A stretch of 64,000 nucleotides of DNA from Dugong dugon (lineage: Eukaryota; Chordata; Mammalia; Sirenia; Dugongidae). The stretch lies in NCBI GenBank assembly GCA_030035585.1, contig CM057462.1:137852734-137916733 (forward strand), in the 5' to 3' direction. A program made the position numbers and the translations under genes. Of the stretch, positions 11,961-24,789 are shown piece after piece. The notes under the pieces were generated by a model. That model had not been told where the DNA came from, ran no database searches, and was given only the letters and a program-made list of their open reading frames with translations. The number at the start of each line of letters is the position of its first letter. Position 1 is the stretch's first letter.

Positions 11961-12879
11961 TCTGAAAATGTTTAAATTATGTTGCAAAGAATCCCAGAGA
12001 GAGATATGGACAGGAAAGAAATAATAATAGTGTTGAATAATGATAAAGAGTGGGAAGGGACTTTTGCGGTTAATAGAGGCTGGTGTTTTCCTACCTCCTC
12101 ACCTCCATTTTATATAACAATGTGGTTGAAGAAAATTCACCAAGTCGTCATAGCTCTCTTTTCAGTCACTGATAAAAATTGTGGCTGTAATAGAATAAGA
12201 GATGTCATGAAAGTCTTGCCATACTTTGCAGACTTTCCAAAAGACTAAGTCTGTAGCTTTCTCTGGTAACTCATATTTGTGAAATTATTTAGCTGAGTCT
12301 GTGGGTGGGAAGATGTATTTGAGGGAATAAGGGGTACCTCCGATTCTCAAATCTTTTTTTACTCTTTTTAAATACAAAGAAGTAAAAAAGAAAGCAAAGC
12401 AAAACAAAACAAAACAAAAAGATGACGAAAAGAAAAATACAAAGAAGTTTTTTTTTTTTTCCCCTTAATTTTTAAATAAAACAGTGTTTAATCTGGGGTC
12501 TGTGGAGAGAATTCAAAGAGTCTGAATTTAGATGAGAAAAAAAAATCTGTATTTTCACTAATCTTATAACTTACAACATTGCATTCGATTATAAATGTTG
12601 GAAGTAACAGCAATATACTTGATGGTCACAATAGAAATCATAGGCATTTTTATATCACATTACAGTTGTTACACATAAAAATATTACTTATGTTCCTTCC
12701 TTCTTCAGAATTATAGCAGTTAGACCTACCAGTAGATCTTGTTATATATTAATAAACAAGTACATACAGTTGTATTATAATTTTAAAATATATTTTGATA
12801 ACTGTATTTAAATTTAACTGAATCAGAGTTCTGTTAATCCTGTATATTTTATGCATTTTAAAACATTGTTCTGAGTAAA

Positions 12880-13056
12880 ACCAAAAAAAACCAAACCTGT
12901 TGCCATGGAGTTGATTCCAACTTATAGCGACCCTGTAGGACAAAGTAGAACTGCCCTATAGGTTTCCGAGCAGTGGCTGGTAGATTTGAATTGCAGACCT
13001 TTTGGTTAGCAGCCATAGCTCACCGTAGCTGTTAACCACTGCGCCACCAGGGCTTG
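12880..13056 (-). mobile_element. Afrotherian SINE
   Basis: The reverse copy runs from 'accaaaaaaaaccaaacctg' to 'ctgcgccaccagggcttg'. The 12-bp duplication 'gttctgagtaaa' flanks it at 12868-12879 and 13057-13068. Confidence 0.92.
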
Positions 13057-13995
13057 GTTCTGAGTAAAGGGGTCCACAAACTTCATTGTTGGAGGGGCCT
13101 GTGACACAAAAAAGTTTCTGAATCCTTGCTCCAAAGAGATAAGTGCCTACAGAGGAATGTGTGGTTATTTATATAACCTAGCATTTTATCTTAGATGCCC
13201 AGCTATTCTTTTCTCCAGTTTTGTCCACTAAAATTTTGCTTCTTAAAATATGATTTCCATCTTTACAAGAAATTTGAAAATGAGTTTACATGGCATTTTA
13301 AAAGAGAACACTTGAAATCAGGCTTCAATATCCGGAATAACCCCTCGTATTTACATAGGTTAACGTTGAAGTTTCAGGCCTTAAGAAATTTCTGTTAAGT
13401 TGCTTTGCTAACTTACTATTTTTATATTAGGCTGTCAGGATTCTGCAACTCAGTGATGCTGAAGTTACATTTCAGTTCATGGCTTAACAGCCACAGGTTC
13501 AGGTTACACTGGTATAGTTGGAGATAGAAAACTTACATTTATGTTAATTATGTGTTGAAACCCTTTAAGGTTGATTTCTCTAGGCAGGGCGTCGTCTGGC
13601 ACCCCCGCCCTGCTGCCCTTGGGCTGCCTGGGGCACATTTGGCTTTGTCACGGTGGGTGCCTGACAGCTCTGTTCCGTTGGGTCAGCAGTGGAGGCTGGG
13701 CAGAGACTGAGAGCCTGAGGTCAAGTTTCCTGCCTTGGACACCTTGGAACATTGCTAGTGTTAAAGCTCTGGTGCCAGTTCTTGCTTAACTGACCTGAAC
13801 TTGATACTTTAGTTTTATGTTGCCTAAAGCAGGTCTGCTAAGTTGCTCTAAAAACTTAAATAAAGTATGAAGCACTCAATTTTCGGTGCAGTAGGCTCCC
13901 ACTCCTTTTGATGGAGTACTTCATGATGCAATAGAAGCTCTCACAGACCCCAGTGATGCTGAGAGGAGATTGTTTGGAAGTGTGACTGCATTTTC

Positions 13996-14023
13996 CTATT
14001 TATTTATTTATTTATTTATTTAA
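13996..14023. repeat. (TTTA)n microsatellite
   Basis: About six perfect TTTA units followed by a T run. There is no SINE poly-A tail next to it. Confidence 0.9.
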
Positions 14024-14221
14024 TTTTTTTTACTGGAGAGAGGGGAACATCTAATCCATGAAAACGACTGCTAGGTTCTGTTGACCTGCATAACACTGTC
14101 CTGCTTACCTTTTTATGCTTGTATTCACTATATTCCTATGACAGGTGCTTGTTCGTTTGTTGGAATACCTCTCGTGACGATGAATGTTTTACCTAATGAA
14201 ACAGTGTGACAATAGTCATAT

Positions 14222-14450
14222 TTTTGAAGTGCTTCCTATGTGTCAGATACTATACTAAGGACTTTGCATATTGTTTTATGTAATCTGGTAACAACCTTAT
14301 GAATGGTAATTACTTTATTAATTGTATTTTACAGCTGAGGAAACCAAGAAGTAAAATAACTTGCTCAAGATCTTAGCTAGTACAGGGCAGAATTGGAATT
14401 TGAACCAAGGCAATCTGACTCCAGTGTTCAGGCTCTTAAATTTGCTTTCT
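14222..14450 (-). repeat. MIR SINE
   Basis: Antisense MIR: 'ttgaagtgcttcctatgtgt', 'acagctgaggaaaccaag', 'cttgctcaagatcttagct' and the tRNA-like head complement 'ggaatttgaaccaaggcaa'. It lies about 210 bp upstream of the next exon. Confidence 0.85.
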
Positions 14451-14615
14451 TATTAATTCTGCCTATTGGATTAAAGCGATTTCAGAAGTGCTTCATTCAT
14501 TTAAGCTTCAGGAGTGAACTGGTAGCATCTGCCGGGTTACCCTAAGTTTCCCTTGTTGACAGCTGTGAAGCCAAACAAGCATGCCTCCAGCTGACTTTGG
14601 TGTTTTACTATTTAA

Positions 14616-14768
<153 letters not shown>

Positions 14769-15109
14769 TAAAAATATAAAAAAGGAATAATCTTAATATC
14801 CTTGTTTGTTGTTAGATAGAAGAGAGGGGAGCCCATAAACAAAAGGCTCTTCACTTCTTGAATCATGATGGATTTGTAAAATACAGACTGTAGGGCACTC
14901 CTTGTGGAAGCCCTGTCTCATTTAAATTCTTTGTGTTCTGGGGCAGGTTTATCACCTCTGCTATCTGCTGCTGTGTTGTGACATTGCTTTGCCATCTTTT
15001 AGCTTCATTATCAGGCTAGGTCTAGGTGTGGGAGGAGACAGGAAATTATCTAAGCCACTGCTCTCCTCTGTTGGTGTGGAGGAGAATGTTTCTACATTAG
15101 TTTTCTAAT

Positions 15110-15290
15110 TGGATATTATTACAGGCCCATGAAATATTACGTAGGGCAGATATTATTATCCCCGTTTTACAGATGAGGAAACAAGCCCAGAGAGGTTAAG
15201 TCATTCTCTCAAGGTGGCAGGGAGTTATTAGGAGAGCTAATTCTAGCTCAAATTTCCTGATTCAATCCAGAGTTCTTTCTGATATCATAT
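15110..15290 (-). repeat. MIR SINE
   Basis: Antisense MIR core: 'ttattatccccgttttacag', 'atgaggaaacaagcccagag', 'aggttaagtcattctctcaa'. Confidence 0.85.
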
Positions 15291-15305
15291 AAAGGTATAT
15301 CATAA

Positions 15306-15432
15306 ATCAGTGGTTCTCAAAGTGTACAGACGTGGAAATGCAAATTCCCCGGCCCTACCCCAGACCTACTGAATAGAAACTCTGAATAATGCCTCCAGGT
15401 GATTTGATGCATGGTGTAGTTTGAAAATCAGG
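15306..15432 (+). mobile_element. MER5-type MITE, internally deleted
   Basis: 'cagtggttctcaaagtgtac' start, 'ggaaatgcaaattccccggc', 'ccagacctactgaatagaaa', then 'gatttgatgcatgg'. About 60 bp shorter than the copy at 11550. Confidence 0.8.
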
Positions 15433-15499
15433 CCATAGTTGTTTAGTTGTTTAGTTATTTATATATAAAATAAAGAAGTTTGTCCAAAAGATCCCTGAG

Positions 15500-15569
15500 A
15501 ACTTTTGAGATATGTTTTAGAAATATTAATTTACAACTTTTGAGATATGTTTTAGAAATATTAATTTAC
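15500..15569. repeat. Exact 35-bp tandem duplication
   Basis: Two adjacent identical 35-bp units (15500-15534 and 15535-15569), each beginning 'aacttttgagatatgtttta'. No differences between the units, so the duplication is recent or kept identical. Confidence 0.95.
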
Positions 15570-16732
15570 AATCTGAAAAGTCATGCAAGCTAGACTGTGG
15601 TTTGTAATAAGAGTTTAAAGCACATAATTCCATCTTAAACATAAGCCATGGTTTGTTATCTGTCAGGAGTGTACATATTACATAACCCATTGGCAAAGAT
15701 CACTGTGGATTATAAATATAGTATCAGTAGTGATTCTAGTTCGTTTTTTTTTTTTTTTTCCCCTCTGATGTAATATAACTGATTTTACTATGTTTTGAGT
15801 TGAGAAGATTGGTATGGTAAATGTGCTACCTGCTTTATGTTTATGTGTTTCTGATTTTGGTATTTCATTTCAAAATGGATTTAAACCCTGTAAAACCTTT
15901 AGTTTCAGGTATCTTCCCTTTTGCTTAAACCATAAAGATACTGTAGCCCACTCCCTGCAAACAAGATTACCAGCATGTAGGCCAGTTAAGGACCTTTATA
16001 GAGATATTACCCAATACATAAGCCACAGTTAACAACATTTAAAAAAATATGCCTGAGGGGGAAAATGTATATATAATTTATTTACTGTCACTATTATCAT
16101 TATTTTACCTTCCCTCACCTTGGACATAGGCTATATCTTTTACAACACAATGTGAAATTCAGAAAGAGTTCACACTAGAATAGCCTGCCTGTTACTATGG
16201 TAACTGGTAATTTGATACTGAAATTTATGACATCGTTCCTGTTGTAAAGGAAAGGTGTGACTTTGTTCATAAGGGCTTCTGTAAACTTACTGTTTTGCCA
16301 GATGTTGGGGTTTATTTTGCCCAAATATAGATGAAAATTTAGGTGACCTGATATTAGCACCTTCAACATGTTTTTCAGTAACTGAGGTACATTGCCTGTG
16401 CTTTATATTCTTTTATATGATGTGCTGTGTTCTGGCTTATTTTTGTAGCAACAGGTAGCTTCCTAAGAATGTACATGGAGTATGGGCACATTTTTACCTT
16501 TTTTGGAAGCATATCTTTCTGATTTTGATGTATTCACATTGTCATAAGCATAGTTCATATCTGGTGAAAACAAAACACACTTTAAATAAAGAGAAAAGAA
16601 GAAAGGTAGATAGTTCAGTTAGTATTTTTTTCTTACTATTTTCTTTGAAATGGTGCCTATGGATGAACTAAGCTGCTTTGTTTAAAGGTGAAATAATTTA
16701 AATAACTTGTTCTGATTATTCTATAGGGGCTA

Positions 16733-16925
16733 ACTTAACCAATGTTGTCAGAATTTAGCACATAAAAATCACCTGAGAAGTCTTGTGAAAAATGCTGATC
16801 CTGAGCCCCACCCCCAGAGATTCTAATTTAGTAGTTGTGGGATAGGGTTTAGGAATCTGTATTTTTAGTAGTTACCCTAAGTGCTTCTGATGTAGGTGGT
16901 CCGTATTTTGAAAAACACTGGCCTT
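16733..16925 (+). mobile_element. MER5-type MITE, diverged
   Basis: Recognisable MER5 wording: 'aaaatcacctgagaagtctt', 'gagccccacccccagagatt', 'ggaatctgtatttttag'. The ends are eroded. Confidence 0.65.
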
Positions 16926-17741
16926 GAGAGTATTTTCAAAGATAGATCTGCTGGAGCTGGGCTTAATAGTTTCTTCTATTTTTAATGACTCTGTCATGTA
17001 ATTTTTAAAAGTACTTATGGTTTTGTATTCTTTTGTGATCTGTATAGCTTCACAGTTTATGAAGTAAAAGTCTCTTTGTCCTCTTCAATATATTAGATCT
17101 GAGCAAGCTGGATAATTTTTGAAAGTTCTAAGTCATTACATTACAAAAAGAAGTATGAAGTTTTTCTTTGTGTTGTTAAAAATAACAGTTCTTCCTTCTA
17201 AATTGTAGCAGCAGCCAAGCACACTTTCACTTTGTCAGAAACTATCACCATGAAACACATTCTCCCAAAGTAGAGTTTTAGGAAACAGTAAGGGCCTATT
17301 AATTAAAAATGCCCGCTTTACTAAATATCTCATTACTGATAAAAGGAAAACAGAACCTCCTAAGAATAATTGATTTTTCTTCTCCTGTCTTCTGCCATAG
17401 TTAGATATGAATTAATTGCACAGTCACCAACAGTTTTTGACTGTAAATTTGCTAGTATGTTCCATGTATATAATTATTTTTACATATAAAATTAGTCTAA
17501 ATCAGAATTCTAGATATATTTGTGGGACATAATTTCATAAGTGCTCAGTCTTATTTATAAGAGAGTCTCAAAGCAAAATTACTAGCATTATAAGATAATT
17601 TCTGGACGTGCATTAAAAATCAAAAGTTTCAAGCTTTCTCCTCCAAGTCAGTGAGGATCATTTCGTGAGCAGGAGTCCCAGGACAGACTAATAAATGTTA
17701 CCAACTTAGTGCGGCAAAACTAATTCAAATTCTGCTTTTAG

Positions 17742-17888
<147 letters not shown>

Positions 17889-18129
17889 TGAGTGGCTGCT
17901 AAATAAAAGCATTCTGGAGTTTTCTGTAGTTTGCAAGTTTGCCCTTTCAGCTTTGGTTATTGTCTTTGAATGAGTAGTCACTAAAATTTTAGTTTAGGAA
18001 AATGCCATGTCTCTCTATATATCCCTTTATCAAACCTTTATTGACAATCACTTTCCACCTTTGGTTTATAAGTCAAAATAACTTGAAAATATAGTTTGGT
18101 ATTGAAATTTTATAAGTCTGTTTTAAAAT

Positions 18130-18290
18130 TTGGAAACCCTAGTAGCGTAGTGGGTAAGAGCTACGGCTGCTAACCAAAAGGTTGACAATTTGAATGCACC
18201 AGGTGCTCCTTGGAAACCCTATGGGGCAGTTCTACTCTGTCCTATAGGGTTGCTATGAGTTGGAATAGACTCGATGGCAATGGGGTTTTT
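18130..18290 (+). mobile_element. Afrotherian SINE (short form)
   Basis: Runs from 'tggaaaccctagtagcgtag' to 'agactcgatggcaatgggg'. The flanks share 'ttttaaaa'. Confidence 0.9.
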
Positions 18291-18769
18291 TAATTTTAAA
18301 AGTCAGATTTCGGTTAAAACCAAACTGGATTTGTGCATTATAATATTATTGACTGCATAAATTTTCTTTATAAGTATGGCTGAATTTACTTAGTTGTAAG
18401 AGTTGGCTGAACTTTTTCCCCTGGCACTATTACATAGCTTTGTCTTGCCTGCTTGTGATGTAGAGTTTAGGGAAAGGCTGTTCAAGCTAGGTTGTGTTAA
18501 ACGTGGAAGAAGAGCACCTTCTGAGTAGCCTGAGGAGGAGCCTAGAAGTAGTTAACTTTTCCTGAAAGATGGGAAGCCTGCAGAATGTGACTAGGTTAAG
18601 CATTTTATTAAAGTGAGCTCATTTGTGGGTTTCCCCAGAGGAGTGATAAAATTTATCACTATCCTTATCAAGACAGAGGGCAACTCTTACATTTTGGGTT
18701 CTAGTTTAGGATATACCTACTTGAATATTCTGCTTACATATTAAATTTAACATGTCTGAAAAGAAACTG

Positions 18770-19415
18770 ATAGCTGATCATCCAGACATGGTCTTCTGCT
18801 TTTTTCTTCTGTGTTAATGGCATCACCAGCCTACTACTCACCCAGGCTCAAGACTAGAAACATCTTTTTCCTCCCTCATCTAATAAGTATTTGAATTCCC
18901 CGTTGCTGGTGCTACAGATGTGTCACATCTCTCCTTTCCTTTCTGTTCTCACTTCCTCTCCCCTGGTTCAGGCCTCACTTCCTGTCCTCTGGACTATTGC
19001 AGCAGCCCTCTAATTGGGCCCAGTCCTTCTCCCCTGGGGTTGTCTTCCACACATCTGACTGAGTGATCTTAAAACAGAGCTGTCATCTCATTCTTGGCCC
19101 CAAGCTGGCTGTAGCTCCCATTGCCCCACTGAAATGAGAATAAACTCCTGGGTCCTGGCGTTCTTAGCTGTGGATGAACTCCAGCCCACCTTTCCAGCTT
19201 GGTCTCCTGTTTCTTCACTGGATGCACTCTGTTCCGTCCCCGCTGAGCTGCTCTCTTACTGTTTCTTGAATGTCCCCATGCCATGGCTGAGCTTCCGTCC
19301 CCCTCAGATGCCCATCTCCTTTCACCTTCCCCCTCCTCTGTTTCATGTGTGTTCAAATCCCTTGCAGATCAGATTTCACTCTCAATTTCATGTGTTACAA
19401 TTTGAACTTCCGTTT
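18770..19415 (+). repeat. L2-type LINE 3' fragment
   Basis: C/T-rich L2 wording: 'gcagcagccctctaattggg', 'ttcttggccccaagctggct', 'aataaactcctgggtcctgg', 'catgccatggctgagctt'. The overlapping frames at 19069-19421 are accidental. Confidence 0.6.
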
Positions 19416-19436
19416 TTCTGACACTATAGCTATTTG

Positions 19437-19601
19437 AGCCCTGGTGATGTGGTGGTTAAGGGCTACGGCTTCTAACCAAAAGGTCGACAGTTCGAATTCA
19501 CCAATCGCTCTTGGAAACCCAATGGGACAGTTCTACTCTGTCGTGTAGGGTCGCTACGAGCCAGAATTAACTCGATGATGAGTGTGGTTTTTGTTTTTGG
19601 T
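19437..19601 (+). mobile_element. Afrotherian SINE (short form)
   Basis: 'agccctggtgatgtggtggt' to 'aactcgatgatgagtgtgg', ending in a T/G-rich tail. Flanked by 'tatagctatttg' (19425-19436) and 'tatagctacttg' (19602-19613). Confidence 0.9.
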
Positions 19602-19879
19602 TATAGCTACTTGGGTGCAAACCTCACTTACTTTGTTGGATTGTAAATTCCCTGTGGATGGAATGTGACCAAATGGGAAAACGTATACTGTGTTCTTGGG
19701 TAGAAAGGCTTAATATCATAAAACTGCCATTTCTCTCCAAATTAAGAACTTCAGTACATTTTATTAAAGTCCCCAAGGAGTTTTTTTTTTTTTAAACCAT
19801 AAAAGCATTGTTATTGTGACACAAGGGGGAAGAAAATCCGAACCAAAAACAAAACAAAAAACCATAAACAAAGGGAAAA

Positions 19880-20095
19880 ATGCTAGTAAGGGGGAAGTTT
19901 GAATAACTTGTAGTACACATGCACCATGGAATGTTATGTGGTCATTTACAAAAGAAATTTGAGCTCTACCAGTTGTCTTGGAATGGTTTTTACAATGTAT
20001 CGTTAAGAAGGCAAGATGCAGAAGAGTGCTTATAATATGCCCCCCCCCTTTTAAATAAAACAAACGAACACTAACAAGATCTGCCTCCATATATG
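19880..20095 (+). repeat. L1 3' UTR-like fragment
   Basis: 'tagtacacatgcaccatgg', 'tgtatcgttaagaaggcaag' and 'aagagtgcttataatatgc' follow the usual order of an old L1 3' end. Heavily decayed. Confidence 0.5.
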
Positions 20096-21189
20096 TATTT
20101 ATGGATATTTGTGTTATATGAGCAGAGATGATTTACTATGAAGCTAATGAAGCTTAAACTTGGGGACCCTCCCTTGCACAGGCCTCTTTTAAGGTCCTAC
20201 ACTGAATTTTGTGTTCATCATTTTGTATTCTTAGCAAGGGCCCCCATATTAGATAAATTCCAGGCTCCCCCAAACCTAGCTTTGTCCCATGTATATAAGC
20301 ATGGAGAAAAATAATGGTTGTTAACCTAGTTTATAGCAAACACTAAAACCATTTCATTTAAAGGAAAGATTAGGGGTAGTGGAGAGACAGGAAGAGCAAG
20401 GAGCAAATACAAAAACAAAGAAACAAAAACCTAGCTGATGTTTTACTTTTCCTTAGTCTTTTATTTACTAGTTTATTTTTTATGGCAATACTGAGGGTTA
20501 TTTGAAAAAGCTATTGAGAAACCCGAAGCAGACAGCACAATTTTAATCTTTTAAACCAACCAACCAACCAACCGAACAAAAATCTGGTAGGAATATGATC
20601 ATACCACCTCAAAACAGCAAAAACAACCCAAGTAAGGAGAGAGGAGCGGGCAGCTGGTGAATATTTGAAATGTTTCTTTCTGAAAGCTTCGTTTTTGAGA
20701 ATGGTATATCTCTTCCGTCGTAAAGCCTGTAAAATAGAAAACCACAAATAGAAGTGTGCTTGGCGGGTGGTATACATTTCATGAATGTTTGTTTAATGAA
20801 TAAACGAATAAATGAAGGAACTCTTTTCTGGACAATCTATGGGCCCAGACATTTCCTCTCATAACCTCTCTTGCTGTTTGCCCTGCTCTAGTGAGTTTGG
20901 ACATTTGGTAACTTGTGGTATAGTTAAATTCATGTTTCATTATCTCCAACAAAGTCAGTATTCCAGGGAAGATAACTGAGGTTTTCAAAGTAAAATTGTA
21001 TTGTTGTATCTGACAGCAGTTGGTGAGATTCTAAGCCTTAGATAATTGGGAGATGTTCAGGATGAAACTTTTCAAAGGCACTTCTTGACTAAACTACATT
21101 TAATACATAATATGGTTCAAGAAAAAGCCTAAACTAATGAGACTACATCTCTATCTGTGATTAAAAGAGACTCTTATGATAAGAATATT

Positions 21190-21690
21190 ACTTAAAAAAA
21201 ATTTTTTTTGTATTTTAGGTGAAAGTTTACAAGCGCAAATGAGCTTTTCGTGCAAAAAAATTTATACAGAAATTGCTTTGTGACATTGGTTGCAATCCCC
21301 ACAATGTGTCAGCACTCTCCCCCTTTCCCTTTCCACCCTGGGTTCTCTGTATCCATTCGTCCAGTTTTCCTGTCTCTTCGTGGCTTCTCGTCTTTGCTTT
21401 TGGGCAGGTGTTACCCATTTAGTCTCATATACTTGATTGAACTAAGAAGCACATTCCTCATGTGTGTTATTGTTTGTTTTATAGGCCTGTCTAATCTTCG
21501 GCTGAAAGGTGGACTTCAGGAGTGGCTTCAGTTCTGAGTTAGGATGTCTGGGGGCCATAGTCTCAGGAGTTCCTCCAGTCTGTATCAGACTAGTAAAAAT
21601 CTGGTCTTTTTTTTGTGAATTTTGTTCTGTGTTTTGCTCTGTCCGGGATCCTCTATTATTGTAATCCCTGTCAGAGTGATTGGTGAAGAA
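21190..21690 (-). mobile_element. L1-type 3' tail copy (family T)
   Basis: Reverse-oriented copy of the family-T tail. It starts with a T tract ('attttttttgtattttaggt') and runs to the 'gtaatccctgtcagagtg' segment. On the - strand the shared small frame ends in KIRQAYKTNNNTHEECAS and the same stop, with frameshifts further upstream (an expanded A run). Confidence 0.8.
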
Positions 21691-21819
21691 TTCTACTTTT
21701 AAATGCCATCAGTGACAAGGTCAGCAGAACATGGGAAATACCTGTTTTATAAATCTGTAGATAAATCTCTGCTCATTCTGCAAAGGTTATATCCATCCTC
21801 ATCCTGTGGTTCAAGGGTC

Positions 21820-22235
21820 TAGAGCAGCACTGTTTAATAGAAATAAAAGAGAAATATATATTAAGATATACATCTCATATATATAAATTGTATACAATTT
21901 ATATATAAGAGATATATATCTTAATTCATATGTACACTATACAATTTATATATACACTAATTATATAAAGGAACCACATAGTTAAATATTCTATAAGGCA
22001 CATTTAAAAAGAGTAAGACAAGTGAAATTAATTTCAACAATGTATTCTATTTAATCCAGTAATCCAAAAGTATTATTTCAACATATAATCAATATAAAAA
22101 TTATTCGGGAGGTATTTTACTTTTTTTTCTTTTAACTAAGCCTTTGAAATCCAGTGTGTATTTTATACTACGACACATCTCAGTTTGGACTAACTACATT
22201 TCAAGTGCTTAGTAGCCACTTGTGACTGGAGTGCA
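21820..22235 (+). mobile_element. hAT-type MITE relic
   Basis: Begins 'agcagcactgtttaatagaa' and later reads 'caagtgaaattaatttcaac', 'tttgaaatccagtgtgtat' and 'aagtgcttagtagccac', the same element as at 7960-8300 in reverse. A 64-bp AT-rich palindrome is embedded at 21861-21924. Confidence 0.6.
21861..21924. repeat. 64-bp AT-rich palindrome
   Basis: The arm beginning 'ttaagatatacatctcatat' is mirrored by the arm ending 'aagagatatatatcttaa', centred on the self-complementary 'gtatac' at 21890-21895. One indel and about one mismatch separate the arms. It could extrude as a cruciform or hairpin. Confidence 0.9.
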
Positions 22236-22388
22236 GATTCTGCAAGAAGGACAGTCTTGACAATGCGCTATCAAAGTCCATCAGGATGAAATGAAGACTA
22301 GGATAAGGAGAACAGGTTCTATCTCCTTGTAGCTGGTGATCTAATTGTTTGCATGAGAATTAATTTCAAGAGTGTCCTATTTAGAAGG

Positions 22389-22571
22389 TGCCCTGGTAGC
22401 TCAGTGATTAAGGTGCTCGACTGCTAACCAAAAAGTTGGCAGTTCGAAACCACCAGCAACCGTGGAGAGAAAGATGTGGCAGTCTGATTCCATAGAGATT
22501 TACAGCTTTGGAAACCCAGTGGGATTGCTATGAGTTGGAATCCACTCGATGGCAGTAAGTTTGGGTTTTGG
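22389..22571 (+). mobile_element. Afrotherian SINE (long form)
   Basis: 'tgccctggtagctcagtgat' to 'ccactcgatggcagtaagt', with the long-form segment 'gagaaagatgtggcagtctg'. Flanked by 'gtcctatttagaagg' (22374-22388) and 'gtcgtatttagaagg' (22572-22586). A ~30-bp deletion removes part of the 'ggggcagttctactc' region. Confidence 0.92.
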
Positions 22572-23226
22572 GTCGTATTTAGAAGGCTCAGGGTAGGATA
22601 CCCCAGGCTTTTGCTTTATTTGTACCTGACTTGTAAATGGCCTCTTGTATTAATTATTGATAAGCCAACGATAGGGTTTGGCTTCCGTACAAAAGTATCT
22701 TCGAAAATGTGTTCTCCCCAGGTCCTTTGCCAAGTTGTGGAACTATATATTCCTCCCATTTGCACTGATAAACAACAGATGTAATTCTGGCAGCTGTGCT
22801 TTGAAGGTCAAGTAAAGTAACTGCAAGACGGGCTTCCAAAAGCTTCCAGTAGGCATCAGCGTCAAAACATTCGTACTTTTCAAACAGCCTAACCCTAGGC
22901 TTCTTAAGGTATTCTTAAGGAACTTGAATTTAGTAAGGGAAAAACAAGGATGAAAGACCTTGAGTAATCAATCAAATCATGTACCTTATGTGAGGAGCAG
23001 TAAAGTGGTTAGTGCTAATGTAGGATAATATTCTGCTTGTGAGACCCTGAGGTAACATCAATATGTACGGTCTGTCTTCAGCTTTTTTCTTTTTTTGCGG
23101 GGGGGGGAGGGGGGGAGGTGACCTTACTAAACAAGACCTTGCCTAAACAACACCCAATCATTAATGATGCTACTCTTTGCCAAAAGGAATTTGAAATTGT
23201 GTCTTTGTTCATTATTTAAAAAAAAA

Positions 23227-23381
23227 ACCTGTTGCTGTCGAATCGATTCTGACTCATAGTGACCCTATAGGACAGAGCAGAATTGCCCCATAGGGTTTCC
23301 GAGGAGTGGCCGGTGGATTTGAACTGCCGACGTTTTGGTTAGCAACAAAATGCTTAACCACTTCGCCACTTTAGTTGTCCC
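23227..23381 (-). mobile_element. Afrotherian SINE (short form)
   Basis: Reverse copy: 'aacctgttgctgtcgaatcg' through 'cttaaccacttcgccact', preceded by an A run. Confidence 0.9.
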
Positions 23382-24789
23382 TAAAAGGCTTTCCTCTGTT
23401 TACCAGAACCTTTGCCGTTTTTGATGATGTTCTTATGTTGGCAAACACAGATGAACTCAACAGAAAAACATGGAAGAAGTCTTTTCCTGTAACACTACTG
23501 TGTTCTTAGTGGAGAAAAAAAGAAATGCAAAAACAGCTTCAGTGGCAACATTTTGGGTGCCTCATATTTGGGGCTTAAAATTACTATCCTATCCAAAATT
23601 TGGACCATGCAGTTTGAAGGAGCTGCCTTAACTACCTTTTTGGAGATTAGCTGGAACTTAAACTTCATGCAGAACCTACTTCAAAAACTAAGAAATAACT
23701 TTGACTTCTTTCCTTGAGCTGTTTTTTATCTGCCATAATGGTTTCTTTCCCCCATAAATTATTGCCTTTCTGAGGGAAGAAATAAATCAATAAAATTTTC
23801 TATGACGTTGTATTGTCAGTATGAGGATATTTTCCAGAATATCAAGCCATTATTGATTGTACTTTTGCATACTGACAAACCCGGGCCACTTTTTGGACAT
23901 TGGTTACTTGCCGTAAGTTGTTACGTCTGCAGTTGGCTATTGCGTGTCTGATGACGCTGGTTACTGCCTACTCAACGGGAGAGGCACAACGCAGGGCTTC
24001 CTTTTGTCTTTTCCCATCGTGGCACACATACAACGTGAGAATATTTGCTCAGCACCTGGTGATAATAGCTCACAGCTGTTGGTGACTGGCTTGGGGGTTC
24101 TGGCTACCCCAGTCCCTGCCCAGGCAACTCCATTTAATCACACTGGTTGGCAAACTTTGTTCTATAGAAATAATGATGTGCATATTAATTTTTATCATTA
24201 TAGAAGAAGCCGCATTATAATCTCTGTGGCTTCACATTTTTAACTTTTCAGTTTGCTTATTGAACAGTCATTTATCAAGTACCTTCTGTTTGCTCACTAT
24301 ATATGCTAGGCCCATTTTTTTTTCCAGAAGGCTACCTGTAATTTCATCTCTTTATGTATAGAGTTGGAACCTTTGCTATTGTCACCTGCTACCATAGAAT
24401 CAATGTAGTTTTGTGCTCATTTCATGCAAATTACCGTGTTTGGTCTTTGCCCCAGCCTCCCATGTTCATGTTTATCAAATTAGCTGGCTACAGAGAATTT
24501 CTGGTTGATCCCTGACAGGCTGAATGTGGAAAATTGTACTCCTGAGAAATTCCAGCAATTCACTAGATATCACTGTTGTTATCTTTACCTAAGGATGCCC
24601 CCCCTTTTTTTTTTTGGTGGGGGGAAATGAGCATTGCTGTTTAGAAGGTGGTTTTACATTCCCTTAGTCACATCACATTGCAGCCCATAGGGGAACTGTT
24701 TGTGAGACAGCATCCATCAATTCTGTATGCTTGGAATTGGGTCTTTTTGAATCTTTGGCATCTTTGATCTAGTCTTCCCATGGTTTATC

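Noticed and set aside
19069-19421. Frames of 95 codons on both strands
   Set aside because: They fall within an L2 fragment.
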